Shown: piece after piece, positions 9,294 to 21,007 of the stretch | Position numbering within the stretch: the first letter of the stretch is position 1 | Layout: the number at the start of each line of letters is the position of its first letter | Assembly (NCBI GenBank): GCA_027579435.1 | Contig: JANBPK010000004.1 | Coordinates: forward strand, 1-51,285 | Length of the DNA: 51,285 nucleotides | Direction of reading: 5' to 3' | Source of the DNA: Candolleomyces eurysporus | Taxonomy: Eukaryota > Basidiomycota > Agaricomycetes > Agaricales > Psathyrellaceae | Program-made: the position numbers and the translations under genes | The notes under the pieces: model-generated | Database searches by the model: none | What the model was told of the DNA's origin: nothing | Seen by the model: the letters and a program-made list of their open reading frames with translations, nothing else

Positions 9294-12194
9294 ATGCCGC
9301 ACTCCTCTGCCCCCACAGCTACCCTGGCGGTACGCAGCATCCACTCCGATGAGCCAGAGACGTTCTCGACGCCACCCACGACACCTGCAGCCTGGACTAA
9401 CCTAAACGGGCATGCGCACGGCCACCATGACCCACTGATTCGTCCATCCCTGACTAGGCGGAGCAGCAGGCCTAGTTCCTTGACCATCGAACGCTCCCAG
9501 GCAGAATATAAACTCAACATCGAGCTCGAGACGACCTCACCGCCTCCGCCCGATCGCAACACTACCTCGTTAAATGGTCATCTCGCTGTGAAGGCTCACC
9601 CCATGGCAGCGCAAGATCCAAACGGCCATCTCAAGAAGACCCCCACTGCCCTCGCTAATCCAGTGGTGCAGTCTCCCTGCTTCATCCACTCTCACCTCGA
9701 CAAGAATTTTTCTCTCGGCCTCTTGAAGATTAAACAGGACCAGCAAGGCGATCTGGGGGTTGCAAAGTCGCTGCAATCCCCTGTCCCCCCCCATTTCGAC
9801 AGATTCCTATGCATCTTCCTTCGCCTCTGCTGCCTTGGCGGACGACGAGGATGAGTACACCAGCAGTCTCACGACACGACTCGCCGAAACTGCGGTGGGA
9901 GTTCGCGAGATGAGTAAACAGCTCGGTGCGTATCTCGGCAAGTGATAACCGGCCGTCTTCTTACGCATCCTCATAGGCCGGGCTCGTATCCAATCCAATA
10001 TCCAAAATATTCTGATCATTACGAAGGCCAGGGATAATAGGCTTATCAAGCTTACGAGAGAGTTGGCGCTCTACTTGATGATGAAGCGCAAGCCGGGGCA
10101 GCAGAGAGGACTTGTGGTGTATGTCGATCTCTACGCGCTTCCGTGACCACACTTTGAGCTTGAGCTCATTTCATTAGATATGTCGATGCCCAATTGCGTC
10201 ACTCGAGGCGATTCGACGCCGAAGGCATTAGAAGGGATCATCCAGACCTTTTCATCCCATTCCCGCGTCGGAGGCCCAGCTCTCATTCAGCTACACCATC
10301 CCCCCCTAACGCCAATGATGACGATGAGGGCCAACTCCGATATTGGACCAGCAGCATGTGCTCCCGAAGTCCTCACCTATTCGATTTCGTCGTAACGGTG
10401 TGTTCCTTGGTATCCACTTCTCCTGGCAATGTACTCATCACATTTCTCATCTTAGCTTGGTGGCGACGGAACTGTCCTATTCACGTCTTGGTTGTTCCAA
10501 AAGATTGTCCCGCCAGTGCTTCCCTTCGCCCTCGGATCTCTAGGCTTCCTGACGAATTTCGATTTCGCCGACCACCAAGCAGTGATGGACTCTGTAATTG
10601 ACAGCGGAATTCGAGTAAATCTCCGAATGCGTTTCACGTGCACTGTCTATCGAGCCGTTGCCAACGAGAAGGGGAAGGGTCGAAAGGCTGTCAAGAAGGC
10701 AGACACTGGAGAAATCATCATGAAAAACCTTGAGAATGGTGGTGGTTGGGAAGCTCTGGAAGGAGGTTTCGCCTATGCAGAAGGGGCTCAACGCGCTGCA
10801 AAGGACAAAGAAATCATGTGCTACACCACACGCCCAGTAGAGAGCTTTGAAGTTCTCAACGATATGGTTGTTGACCGTGGACCGAGTCCCTACGTGAGCT
10901 TGCTGGAGCTCTTTGGTCAGTCCATTAACTGTAGTGGCCGTTCCACCGTGTTAACCTCAACCATTGTCCTTCAGGTGATGATCACCATATGACAACTGTC
11001 CAGGCCGATGGTCTGACCATCTCAACCCCTACGGGTTCTACCGCGTACTCGGTATGTGTCCACGTTGCGACGTTTGAATTGGTTCTTACATCCTTTTCTC
11101 AGCTCTCTGCAGGAGGTTCCCTGGTTCATCCAGAAATTCCAGCCATCCTCATCACGCCCATATGTCCACATACCCTATCCTTCAGACCCATGCTTTTACC
11201 TGACACCATGGAACTGCGTATATGCGTCCCGTACAATTCCCGAAGCACTGCTTGGGCATCTTTTGATGGTCGGGGTCGCGTTGAGCTGAAGCGTGAGTAC
11301 CACCCAACAGCTTTTCAAAATGAAAACCGATTTAATCAATTCTTCCCTTTTGCAGAAGGAGACCACATCAAAGTCACCGCTTCCAAGTATCCCTTCCCAA
11401 CTGTTTGTGCCGATAAACAATCAACGGACTGGTTCCACGCCATCTCGAGAACGCTGAAATGGAATGAGCGTGAACGACAGAAGTCCTTCGTCGTCGTGGA
11501 GGAGGATCCTTCAAAGCCTAAACGTCGGAAAAAGAGGAACACGGTTACGCAAGAAGATGGCGGCGTCAACCCCGCTTCTCAGTCGGAGGAAACATTGGAG
11601 GACGAAGAAGAGGACGAGTGTTCAGACGAAGAGGAAGAAGACACTTACGACATTGATGATTCCTCGGCTGCAGAGTCCGACGCCACGACGAATGCAGATC
11701 AAACAAATTATCTGCAGCCGCCTACGCTGGGCAACAAGGATGGCAGAAAGAAACGTAGCCAGTCGCGTTCAAAATCGCGTTCAAAGTCCCGCACTCGATC
11801 AAAGTCTCGGACTCGAAGTCATTCCTCGGCATCGCACCACTCGGGCGTTGATTCCCCGAGTCGGTTTGCCAGTCCTCAGCCGCATAGGCATGTCGACTTC
11901 AACTATCCGTCGTCAAGCGACTCTTCGCCAACATCGGAATCCGGACTGTCGCATACCGGTCAACAGGGCACGAGGGACGACCTCCATATGCAGAAATCGC
12001 CAAGTGGGAAGAGCAGAATCCCGAAGGACAGGGACGTTGGGGCTGAGACACCGAGAACGGCGACCGTGCCCCTCGGTGGAAGGGGCCGAGGTCATTCAGT
12101 TTCGAGACCGATCGAGGGGACCAGCACACGACGAGCGTTTGCTGTATGGGGTCATGACGAAAGCGATAGCAACGCTAGTGATTCAGACCTTTGA
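9294..12194 (+). CDS. NAD kinase with long disordered N-terminus and RS-rich C-terminal tail
   Basis: ATP-NAD kinase, which phosphorylates NAD to NADP and so feeds NADPH metabolism; probably cytosolic. The conserved core includes [20 protein letters not shown] near 9980, the glycine-rich nucleotide loop [12 protein letters not shown] (10456 onward), [14 protein letters not shown], and the NAD-site motif [19 protein letters not shown], which is split by an intron at about 11050-11102. The core ends at about 11470. A tail of about 240 residues then carries acidic stretches and an Arg-Ser repeat ([19 protein letters not shown], about 11765-11820) before the TGA at 12192-12194. About seven GT-AG introns keep frame. 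An unmarked break lies in the C8 run at 9785-9792; one C fewer joins PVPP to [18 protein letters not shown]. The ATG at 9294 begins a Ser/Thr/Pro-rich leader of about 170 residues. Confidence 0.95.
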
Positions 12195-12324
12195 TGACCA
12201 CCAATGAATAGTAGAGATGAGATATGAAGAAGTCAGACGAATGTGATATTGTATTCTAACGTTACATCTTCCTTTATACATGTATCTCCCTTTGTATGTA
12301 TGCATATTTGAGCACTTTCGGCGC

Positions 12325-13687
12325 CTAGAAGAATATATTGTCTTGTAGTACTATACCACCAAGAGATCTGTAATCGGGGCGCTCCTTCACTATCCCTTGG
12401 AACCATGCATTCATTTTTCGTACCGTCACAGCGGGAAGAGATCCATCGTGAACGTTCTTCGCGATATCAGGAAATCTATCGCATGCAATCACAGTCGCAG
12501 CCCGCAGCGAGAAGGCTTGCTGGCGAGTTGTTGTGGGTTCTTGAAATAGAGACGTTTCAGTCTCCTTGTCTCCTGGCTGCGCAAGAAGGGCCTGTACGGC
12601 GTTGTCGGAAGCAACGGGCCACCCTGTCTTCAAATCTGTGGCCGGTGAGATGTTGACTATCCCGAGATGGACGAGAAGAGCAGAGTTGATGCCATCCGCC
12701 GATACTGGAAGATTTGTTAAGTCTGGGATGGGGAACGGCGGTGGAGATATCGATCCAAATCGGTGAGATATCACGTCCAGAAGGAAGATGACCTTGCTGA
12801 AGATGTAGACGGCTGGTAGTCAAGTTTGAGTTGGCTGTGCATTTCACATATTCAAACTGTTGAATAGACTTACGTTCGCCATCCACAAGTGTCATATCAC
12901 GAAACGCGGGAATGGCACGGACGAGCTGTTTCAAATTGGATTAGAGGACCATCGGAGCGGGCAGAGAAAGATGAGGGTACCCTCTCGATCACGAGATCAA
13001 CCGCAGCGTACTCGTTCCTGTCAGACCTCGCGCGTTCACCTTCCTTCAGGGCTTCAGCGACCAAGAAGCCGAGATTGGGATAGCCCGAGTCCAACAGGAT
13101 CCGACCAGTTTCGTTGAGAACATGAGTGACTAACTGGACATATTGGTAGACGGGACCGCCCAGTTCTCCAACTGTCACGCCAGGAATAGTGCTGTGTGGT
13201 TTCTCAACGTGAACGTTGACGCCTATCAACTCGGCGACCTTTGCGGTGGACAGCGATTGAATTCCCTTGGAGGAAAGGAAATCGCCATCCGATGAGTTGG
13301 ATGTGATATACATCGAGAACACAAGGGCGCGAATCGCGTTTGACGCCCCGTGGCCCGTTTGAGCGCGAAGAGGGACATCAAAGGAAGAACCAAAGTTCAA
13401 CAGCGCCAGGACGGAGAGAAGATTCAATTCATCAAGAGGAGATGCGAACTTGAGAGGCAGTGCAACTCCAGTAAGCGCGCTCAGCTTGTTGAAAGATGAT
13501 TTGAAAGCCTCTGAGAGCAAGAGACGCTCGATATTCTTGTCCTCAATCTGCGGACTGTGATCAAATGACAGATCGAGCGTGACCGGGAGAGACGTACCGA
13601 GATACCAGAATGTTGACAGATGCTACCTGCTGATTCCCGGATACATTGCAAGTATTGGCCAGTCGGAGGTAAGTCTGGCGCCTGCAT
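12325..13687 (-). CDS. QNG1: Queuosine 5'-phosphate N-glycosylase/hydrolase (queuosine salvage, DUF2419)
   Basis: Releases queuine from queuosine nucleotides taken from food or microbes, so that tRNA-guanine transglycosylase can modify tRNA. Fungi cannot make queuine de novo. Family features seen in order: MQAPDLPPTGQYLQCIRESA; SEAFKSSFNKLSALTGVALP; a segment with FDVPLRAQTGHGASNAIRAL; LVTHVLNETGRILLDSGYPN; LVRAIPAFRDMTLVDGEPVY; then SADGINSALLVHLGIV, which aligns with the family's FADYR..Q.LAHLG region and keeps the Asp. It ends DYRSLGGIVLQDNIFF. Three introns, all in frame. One extra G at 13626-13627 breaks the first exon; without it, ESA continues as VASVNILVSR and joins PQIEDKNIERLLL. The start ATG at 13685-13687 is divergent from AIM41. 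Confidence 0.85.
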
Positions 13688-13801
13688 TGTCGTATGCTCC
13701 AGGTGAAGAGAGAGCAGTTGAGCCCCAAACTCGCGTTCTTTGACAATGTTAATAGCGGATCTTGACGGGCCGTGGTCACCGGAGTCTAATTTCGGAACGT
13801 G

Positions 13802-14674
13802 ATGCCAGCGCGTCTGTTCTCTTCACCATTCACCGAAATCCGAGTCATGCTGTCCAACGCGTTTCGCCAAAATATCACAAGGGCTTCATGGAGGTCTCTT
13901 GCTGCTCGTTACAGCAGCTCTACTGCCGACGCCGGTGCGTTTAGCTTCGATAGTTCCCGAGTCGAGCACTTTGCCAATGCACCCGTCTCTTCCAGACTTG
14001 CGTTCCCGTCTCATGGCGGAAGTCAAGACTGCGATGAAGGTCCACATTCCTTCTATGTGAAAGCGAGCTTCTCAGTGACCATAAAATTAGAATAAAGACT
14101 CCTTCAAATCGACGACTCTACGGGTTTGTAGCCTCGTTACTTCTGCACTCGAAGTTTTGGCTAAGGTGTTTGCTACAGTCAGTGCTGTCTGAAGTTTACA
14201 ACGCAGATAAAGCATCAAGTGAAGGGAAGATAGACTCATCCACCATTGTGGGTACACCCTCTTTTTTCCCAGATCTGCTTCTTCTAACTCCACTGCAGGC
14301 TGTCATCCTTCGAAAAGCTGTTGAACGTCGGGTGAGAAATTTGTGCCCCTTCGACAACTCCCGAACAGCGCCCTCTAATTCTGTGATTCTAGAGTGAGGC
14401 TGTTGCCAAATTTCAGGCTGCATCTCGCGATGACTTAGCTGAGAAGGAGCTCCAAGAAGTCAACATCATTTCCAGCTTTTTGCCTCCCACTCTCACCGAG
14501 ATGGAGGTTGATGAAATTGTCTCTTCTATTTTGAAAACACTTCCTGCCACTAACCCCCCTCAAAGAGCGATTGGAGCCATCTTCAAGGAGTTCTATTCTC
14601 AAGTTGACAAGTCCCGTGTTGACGCCGAACTAGTCAAAAGACGGGTGCAGACTCTTATGAGCGCTGGGGCGTGA
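13802..14674 (+). CDS. AIM41: AIM41-type mitochondrial protein with YqeY/GatB-related domain
   Basis: Small YqeY-domain protein of about 190 residues, expected in mitochondria. YqeY domains resemble the tRNA-binding tail of GatB, but AIM41 function is poorly known. The first exon is basic and hydroxylated (MLSNAFRQNITRASWRSLAA, then RYSSS), typical of a presequence. The domain follows: DLRSRLMAEVKTAMKNKDSF, then STTLRSVLSEVYNADKASSE, AVILRKAVERRSEAVAKFQA, VNIISSFLPPTLTEMEVDEI, and the end VKRRVQTLMSAGA. Four introns keep frame, including GT-AG introns after MK, LR, STI and ERR. Two in-frame ATGs are possible, 13802 and 13847; the second directly begins the presequence. It is convergent with HRD1, 100 bp from stop to stop. 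Confidence 0.9.
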
Positions 14675-14773
14675 GGAGAGCGTCCATACATACTCCATAC
14701 AGTACTTAACCGAGATATTTTATTGATACGTGTCTTTCTACCATATGTCAAAGAAAAATTTCAATCGCAACCG

Positions 14774-17413
14774 CTACGGAGTATCCGTTCCTCCATCTTC
14801 AGCACGTGAATGACCAAGACCTTCTGGGCGCTTTTCTTCTTGCCTCGTGGACGCAGGAGCCGGCTCATGAGGACGGGCGCTTGTTTCTCCATTCCAAACA
14901 GAAGGTTGGTGAATTTCTGGAAGGGCGCTTCGCATTCTCATCAAATCGTCAATGCACCCGTAGATGGTATTCGAAACCCTTTCCAACGCCTTTAAGCGCT
15001 CGTCGATGGCTTCCCTGGTCAGACGATCCATGGTCGCTAGTTGTTCATCAGTGAGCCGCGTTGACAGCCGGGATTGAAGACCAGCAGATGGTCCGAAGAA
15101 GGGCGGTTGTTGTTGCAACGCGGGAGGAACTTGAACGTGCGGTGGGAACCCTGTTGCCTGTTGGGATGGCATGACCGGACTGGTGAAGATATCTTGAGAT
15201 GCAGAGTCGCCCAAATCATAGATTGGAATCAACTGAGGGTAAACGGAGCGTGCTGATATCGCCCGATCTTCGACAGAAGTGGACGAACCGCTTGTAGGTA
15301 TTCCCGCTTGGTTTGATTGAGAGGAAAATGTCGGCCTTGTTCTAGTAGGCGCAAGCCGCGAGTTGTTGCTCCCAAACCTCTTCAAGGCAGCAGCACGGGC
15401 GGCCTCTCGTGGAGATAATGTTTCCGCTTCATCTGCACTCGACTCAGAATCGGAGTCCCTCTCGCCAACAGGTAGATTACGATCTGTAGCTGTAGTTGAC
15501 GATGCTGGTTCTTGTCGCTGTACAGGTGTTTGTTCAACAGTGGGATTGGCTCCGTCAACCTGCCAATTTTGCCATGCGTTATACGGTCCTCGGAAACCAG
15601 CAAAGGGAGGGACGGGATTCAACGGCTGTTGACCCTGAATTGGTGGAATACGATGCGCTCCACCTTGACCATTCGGCTGTTGATATTCAAGTTCATACTG
15701 AATCGCAACTGGATTCTGGTTACCAGGGTTGGCTGGAGGGGCTGCTCGCTCTTGTGGCAATGGATTCTCAATAATTGCTGGATTATTGGCAGCTTGGCCC
15801 GGGGGACCGAAGAAGCGATTGGCGATCTGAAGAGGGTTACCTAAAGGATTGTTGCCTGCCGGCTGAGGGGCCGCGGGAAGGCCTGGGTTTGGTGCTTGAG
15901 GTGCTTGTCCAGGTGCAGGTGGGGCGGGGTTATTTGCGCGAGGGTTTGGAGGAATGTTCTCATCCAACACAGTCCGGCGACTGGGTCAAAGAGTGAGAAC
16001 AGCCAAAGCAAAGGCAGACGACCGACTTACCAAGTTGGACAACTTTGCTGTCGTTCCAGCCATGATCTAAGGCAGTAGAAGTGGAAAATATGACCACAAG
16101 GCAGTTTCTTTGGTGCCATATTTGGCCCATCCCTGCTTTCCCCCTGGGCTTGAGGGTCATGGAAGACCATTTCTTCCCTGCAGATGATGCATGTTCGATC
16201 GCTCATGGCTGTCAGTTCCTCCTCTGTAGCATTGGGGTAACGTTGGTCCATGTTTCGAGTTGCAGTCTGATAACGGCGCAAAGCTTTAAGGCGAGATATG
16301 AAGGAGCGTGCGGTGATGTAGACATCTCGGACAATGTTCAGCGGAAGGCCATAGAAGGTGATAATGACGGTGAAGAAGAGAAGGTAGATTGTCAACTTGA
16401 GGAAGTCTGCATGCCAAAATAAGCTACCGCGAGCGAGAGATTCGACCACATACATACCTGTCGCCAATTCGATGTAGAACACCCACATACTCTTGTTTTC
16501 CCAAGGGGGAGCATTCTCTCCACCCCGCTGGCCTGCTCGACGAAGATCGTATGCGGATAGCGCATATTTGCAGATGGTGTTCAGAACGCTTGCGATCAAT
16601 ATGCCGTACTGTGTTGGTAGAAATTAGAAATGGTAAGGGCGAGAGCTTATACGACATACCTCGCTTGCGAACAGTACCATCCCGTCGACACGCACCGACA
16701 GAGTATGTTCCACAGTAAAGAAGAACATGACTATATCAATGACGTAGAGGATAGAAAACAGGATAACCATTCGGAAATGGAAGAGCAGCGGAGGTCCAGG
16801 ATAGGGACGCTGGTCCATCTGTTTGCGTCGTTGTTGGTACGGTGGACGTGCATCTAAAAACAATCACACGTACCCATTCGATGCGGTCACTTGCAAGCCA
16901 GTGAAACGACTTGACGAACAGAAGGAACCCAAACATGAGGGCGAATGGAGTGTCAAACTCATCCCTGAAGATGGTAAAGGCGAGAAGTGACTCTGTGATG
17001 AAGAACCAGAGTCGATCGTAAAGACGCTGAAGGTAAGATAAGCACAAGAAGCCTGGGCAGCACGTTCCGGCTTACCTCCACCTCATTTGCCCTCAAGGTT
17101 CCAAAGAAGACTCGCTGAACAAAGTGACCGCAGAGCAGAGTAATCAGGATCCCGAAGTTAGCCAATGCCTGAATAGAGGCCTAGGTGAGAAGCGAGCAGC
17201 GATTTGGAGGAGACCGGAGCATACCAGCACGCTTCTGCTGCTCTTGGAGAGGTATATCGCGACGGAATAAAAGTTGCTATAATTCTTGAGGGCATTGGTA
17301 ATGACGGCGCCGAGGGCGACGAGGGAGACAAAGGAGTATATCAGAAGACGATGGTTGTTGGCGAAGTGAGCGACATCCTGCAGCCTCTGGCGGACGACCT
17401 CGTTGCTGGGCAT
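14774..17413 (-). CDS. HRD1: HRD1/synoviolin, ER-associated degradation RING E3 ubiquitin ligase
   Basis: Multispanning ER membrane ubiquitin ligase that ubiquitinates misfolded proteins for proteasomal degradation and forms the core of the retrotranslocation channel. The N-terminal membrane region is typical: RLLIYSFVSLVALGAVITNA, LANFGILITLLCGHFVQRVF, WFFITESLLAFTIFRDEFDT, FLLFVKSFHWLASDRIEWMD, FTVIITFYGLPLNIVRDVYI. The RING-H2 finger follows, with CIICREEMVFHD, LPCGHIFHFYCLRSWLERQQ and SCPTCRRTVLDENIPP giving the C3H2C3 ligands. The cytosolic tail is long and Pro/Gln/Asn-rich, about 380 residues, ending GGTDTP. Seven or more introns. The ATG at 17411-17413 gives a leader of 22 residues before the first membrane segment, somewhat longer than usual. 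Confidence 0.95.
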
Positions 17414-17852
17414 CTGGGTCGCTGTTTGGGCTGTCGCTTTGAAACTGGAGCTGGAGGTCGACGTCGCCGGGACAGAGTGAGGTCAGAGCTCGATGCGGTC
17501 GGTGCCAGCCATTCGCCACGTTCGCAGTTGATGGAGACCTTACGTAAGGGCCGACCGTTATGCCGGTGAGCTGGCGCTTAGCGTTTGAGGAAAACACGCT
17601 AGACGCCCACAGGTAAAATTTCCCCTATGTTTTTTCTCCTTCTGGTGCCGAGTCGATGAATCTTACCCCTTGGATCGTCCCAGATCTTGGGCGCTTACTG
17701 TGGCCTTGACGGATACATATAAGGCTGTGAGTGGTCCTTAAAGGAATGTCCACAAGGCTGTGAAGTGTGCCACTCTTTCCTTCTTCCCTCCACCTTCAGG
17801 TTTCCTCACCGTCCGCTTCGTCATTCCCCACTCTGACTTCTGTTGCATAGAC
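17414..17852. promoter_or_regulatory. Divergent promoter region between HRD1 and the amidohydrolase
   Basis: 440 bp between two divergent start codons. An open frame with basic residues near 17420-17590 overlaps the HRD1 upstream side but shows no family resemblance. No other gene was seen. Both promoters must lie here. Confidence 0.5.
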
Positions 17853-20512
17853 ATGTCCTCCTGTAACGCGAAGCAGAACGGGACCGTCACCAACGGACAC
17901 CCGAAAGCGGGGCATTTGCCACACAACACGTCTGGGCGATTTGAGCGAGTCAAGCGTCTCGTTGTGGTCTCCGTGGTCACCGCCTTGCTTTCGGCTCTCG
18001 TCCGCAATGATCCGCCGGCCTACGCTGTCTGCTCGTCTGGTGACGGCGCAATATACACGGTCGACGAGACGAACCCTCAAGTTCAGTGCATCGTCGTGCA
18101 AGGCGGACGCATCCGAGACCTGGGCTCATTGGGTTAGTCGAACCCACGGCCCCATATTCCGTCATTGCTGAGCAAAATACCTCTCATCCAGCTGACATTG
18201 AATTGCGTTCGTATGCCTCATCGACTGTCACTAACGTTTTACAGACTGCTCTTCGCCGCAAACTCCCAATTCACTTCATCCCGGAAGGCTCCATCGTCGT
18301 CCCTGGATTGAGTGGTATGCACTAGCTCCGTCATTCCCCAATGTGTTGCGCGGCCACTGATTTGGTTGCTTTCTAGACTCACACGCTCATATTTTGGAGT
18401 ATGGGGGCGTCCAACAACTCCCTCTGGAAGGCACCAAGTCCGTTGGAGGTACACGGTACGATACACGACGAGCAAGGCGAGATGTTGATATCTATCATCA
18501 GAAACGGTCCAACGCGTCAAGAAATTTATTTTAGAAAACCCAGACATTCTTCACGACAGGACGAAGGTCATCACTGGGGGTGGCTGGGACCACACCAGTT
18601 GGCCTTTTGGAAAGTGGCCAACAGCCGTAAGCTATCCAGCTTTAGCTCTACGTGAAGGGATCTATACGTTGACACCGCTTCTAGGCGGATCTTGATGCAG
18701 ACCCTGTCATCCAAGGTAGGCCTGTTATCCTGCAAAGCAAGGACTGCCATGCTCTGTGGGTTTCGTCTGAGGCGATGAGAGAGAGTCTGCCTTTCCCCGC
18801 CGAAGTCGATGGCGGTGTTGTGGTCTCTGACGACAATGGAAATCCAACCGGTTAGAATCACCCTGGTTACCCTTATGGAGTCCATTGACTGAGATATCGC
18901 AGGACTCTTTCTCGACAATGCCCAGGATCTATTGAAGCAACCCAAGCTCACAGAAGGCGATTTGTTCAGGCGGTTCATGGTCACCGTTCGAGATGCTCAC
19001 CGTCACGGATTGACGTCCATCCATGACGCCGGCCTGGATCCTGCGTCATTGGCCTTTTTCAAGAGGTATATTCGGATCATTGATAACCAACTTTGCATTT
19101 CTTCTGATGCTGTGTGCAGTCAAGCAGAGAAAGGCAAATTACCTGTAGGCAGCCGGCTTCATGATGCCGTCTTTTCATCTCACTCATCTTTCTCTGTTAA
19201 TAGATCAGGATTTATGGCATGAAGTACTTTAATGAATCAGCAGAGTACTTTGGGGACAAAATGAAGCCTATTGTCTCAGACAATAGGTTGAGCGTCAAGA
19301 GCGTCAAGATATTTGCGGATGGTATTCGCTATTCTTTCTTGGGCTTTTCTTTTCCTTCTCACTCCATATAGGCGCTTTAAGGACAGGCGGTGCAGCCGTC
19401 AGTCATATTCCAAAAGTATCTTTTCATACACACGCATCGCTGACATTTCATTTTACAGCTTTACGAACCTTATGATGACAATCCATCAACGAACGGGTTC
19501 ATGCGCATTGAATCATCTGTGCTGTACGATGTGATACCGAAGTTCCTGCGGGATGGATGGCAAGTTGTAGGTCGTCAGTTTTCCCTTTCGAACCCCCCAC
19601 TCATTCTATTTAGAACGTCCATGCTATTGGGGATAGGGCCAACGGGATTATCCTGGACGTTTTTGAATCTTCCCTCAAAGGAGTCAATGTTACAGCACTG
19701 AGACCTCGTCTCGAGCATGCCCAGATGATGACAGTGGCGGACATGAGGCGTCTTGGAAAGCTGGGTGGTAAGCTGTGTTTCCGCTTTTACCTCTGACGTT
19801 TCCTATTAATCCTGTTACGCTTTGGATAGTCATTGCAAGCGTTCAACCTACTCATGCGTAGGTGGAATTCCAGTTATGCATAGATTGCCTCTCACAAGAT
19901 TACCTTAGCATCAGCGACATGTGGTATGCTCAAGACAGGCTGGTACGTAGTGACTCGTGCTTCTCCTTCACTCAGCTCCATCAACTCTTTCCCCTGAAGG
20001 GTCCTGAACGCATCCGGAACCTTTACGCTTTCCGTTCGATCTTGGATAGTGGTGCTAGGCTCACTCTGGGCTCCGACTTCCCGGTCGAATCACTGAACCC
20101 CCTTTCTGGTTTCTATGCTGCCATAACTCGTCTCTCTCCAGAAGGGAAGTCGCCTCATGGACCTGCGGGATGGTGAGTAAATGTTTCCAAATGCTATCGC
20201 AATCTAAAACAAGTTCTGTGTGTTGCAGGTTCCCAGAACAGAGATTGACACGCAAGGAGGCTTTGAGAGGTTTGATAAGATCTTGTTCTGGTAACAAACA
20301 TCGAGCTCAACAACAGAATGCTTTTAGGGATCACCATAGACCCGGCCTACGCTTCTTTTACGGAAGATATTCTCGGTTCTCTGGAAGTTGGCAAATTCGC
20401 CGATTTCGTGGTGCTTAGCAAGAATATCATGACCATCCCGGTCTCGGAGATTCTGTCGACCACAGTTAATGCGACGGTTATTGAAGGAAAAGTCGTTTTT
20501 GGTAAATTGTGA
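17853..20512 (+). CDS. YtcJ-like amidohydrolase with N-terminal membrane anchor
   Basis: Metal-dependent hydrolase of the amidohydrolase superfamily, closest to the YtcJ/amidohydrolase-3 group. The substrate cannot be read from sequence. A 35-residue basic head is followed by one hydrophobic segment (LVVVSVVTALLSALV, residues about 31-45), suggesting a signal anchor. Catalytic landmarks after splicing: the HxH metal motif in VPGLSDSHAHILEYGG (split by an intron near 18316-18375), LTSIHDAG, KSVKIFADGALRTGGAA, VNVHAIGDRANG, RPRLEHAQMMTV, and LTLGSDFPVESLNPL with the metal Asp. The C-terminus is the small beta subdomain, with LGSLEVGKFADFVVLSKNI and ATVIEGKVVFGKL before TGA. About twelve short introns. 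The ATG at 17853 gives the anchor. Confidence 0.88.
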
Positions 20513-21007
20513 GAACCGCTTCCCAGTAAGTACGCTGTCTCTGTTCATGTCACCACTCCTGGCTGAGTTCACATCCTTTACAAGGCGGTTTTCTTGAATA
20601 GGTAAACGGGATGGCTGTGATAATATTTTGGCTGTAGGTTATGCATACGGGTGGGCTTGGAAGACTCCACTTTTTAGGGAATGTTCTGGTTCTGTCGTAT
20701 GTACCTTCCCGTGAGTCCCTTATCGCTGTTGTGTGTCTTCTAACGTCTCTAATGGTCTTTCGCAGGTCAGCCTAAACTTTTCCCCAGTTTTCCTCTTTTT
20801 TTTAAGTTTTTGAAAATTGTTTCTTTTGTATGTTAGGTAGTAATCAGGGAGGACAATGGTGACGCCTGAGGCGTCGTCAGCGCCCTGCCTGGCGGTGAAT
20901 GTAGCTGTTTCTATCCTTTCTTGGATTTCAATTAAGAACCCGGTGAAGATTTCAATCGATTAATGTACACAGGTAATTACCTATCGATTCGTGACTACAG
21001 GAAGCAC
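20513..21007. other. Intergenic between two convergent genes
   Basis: The amidohydrolase and the HbrB gene end towards each other here. The stretch is T-rich (a poly-T tract near 20800-20815) and holds both 3' UTRs. No coding signal was seen. Confidence 0.6.

Noticed and set aside
15363..15996. Several plus-strand frames of 70-110 residues
   Set aside because: They are shadows of the low-complexity HRD1 tail.
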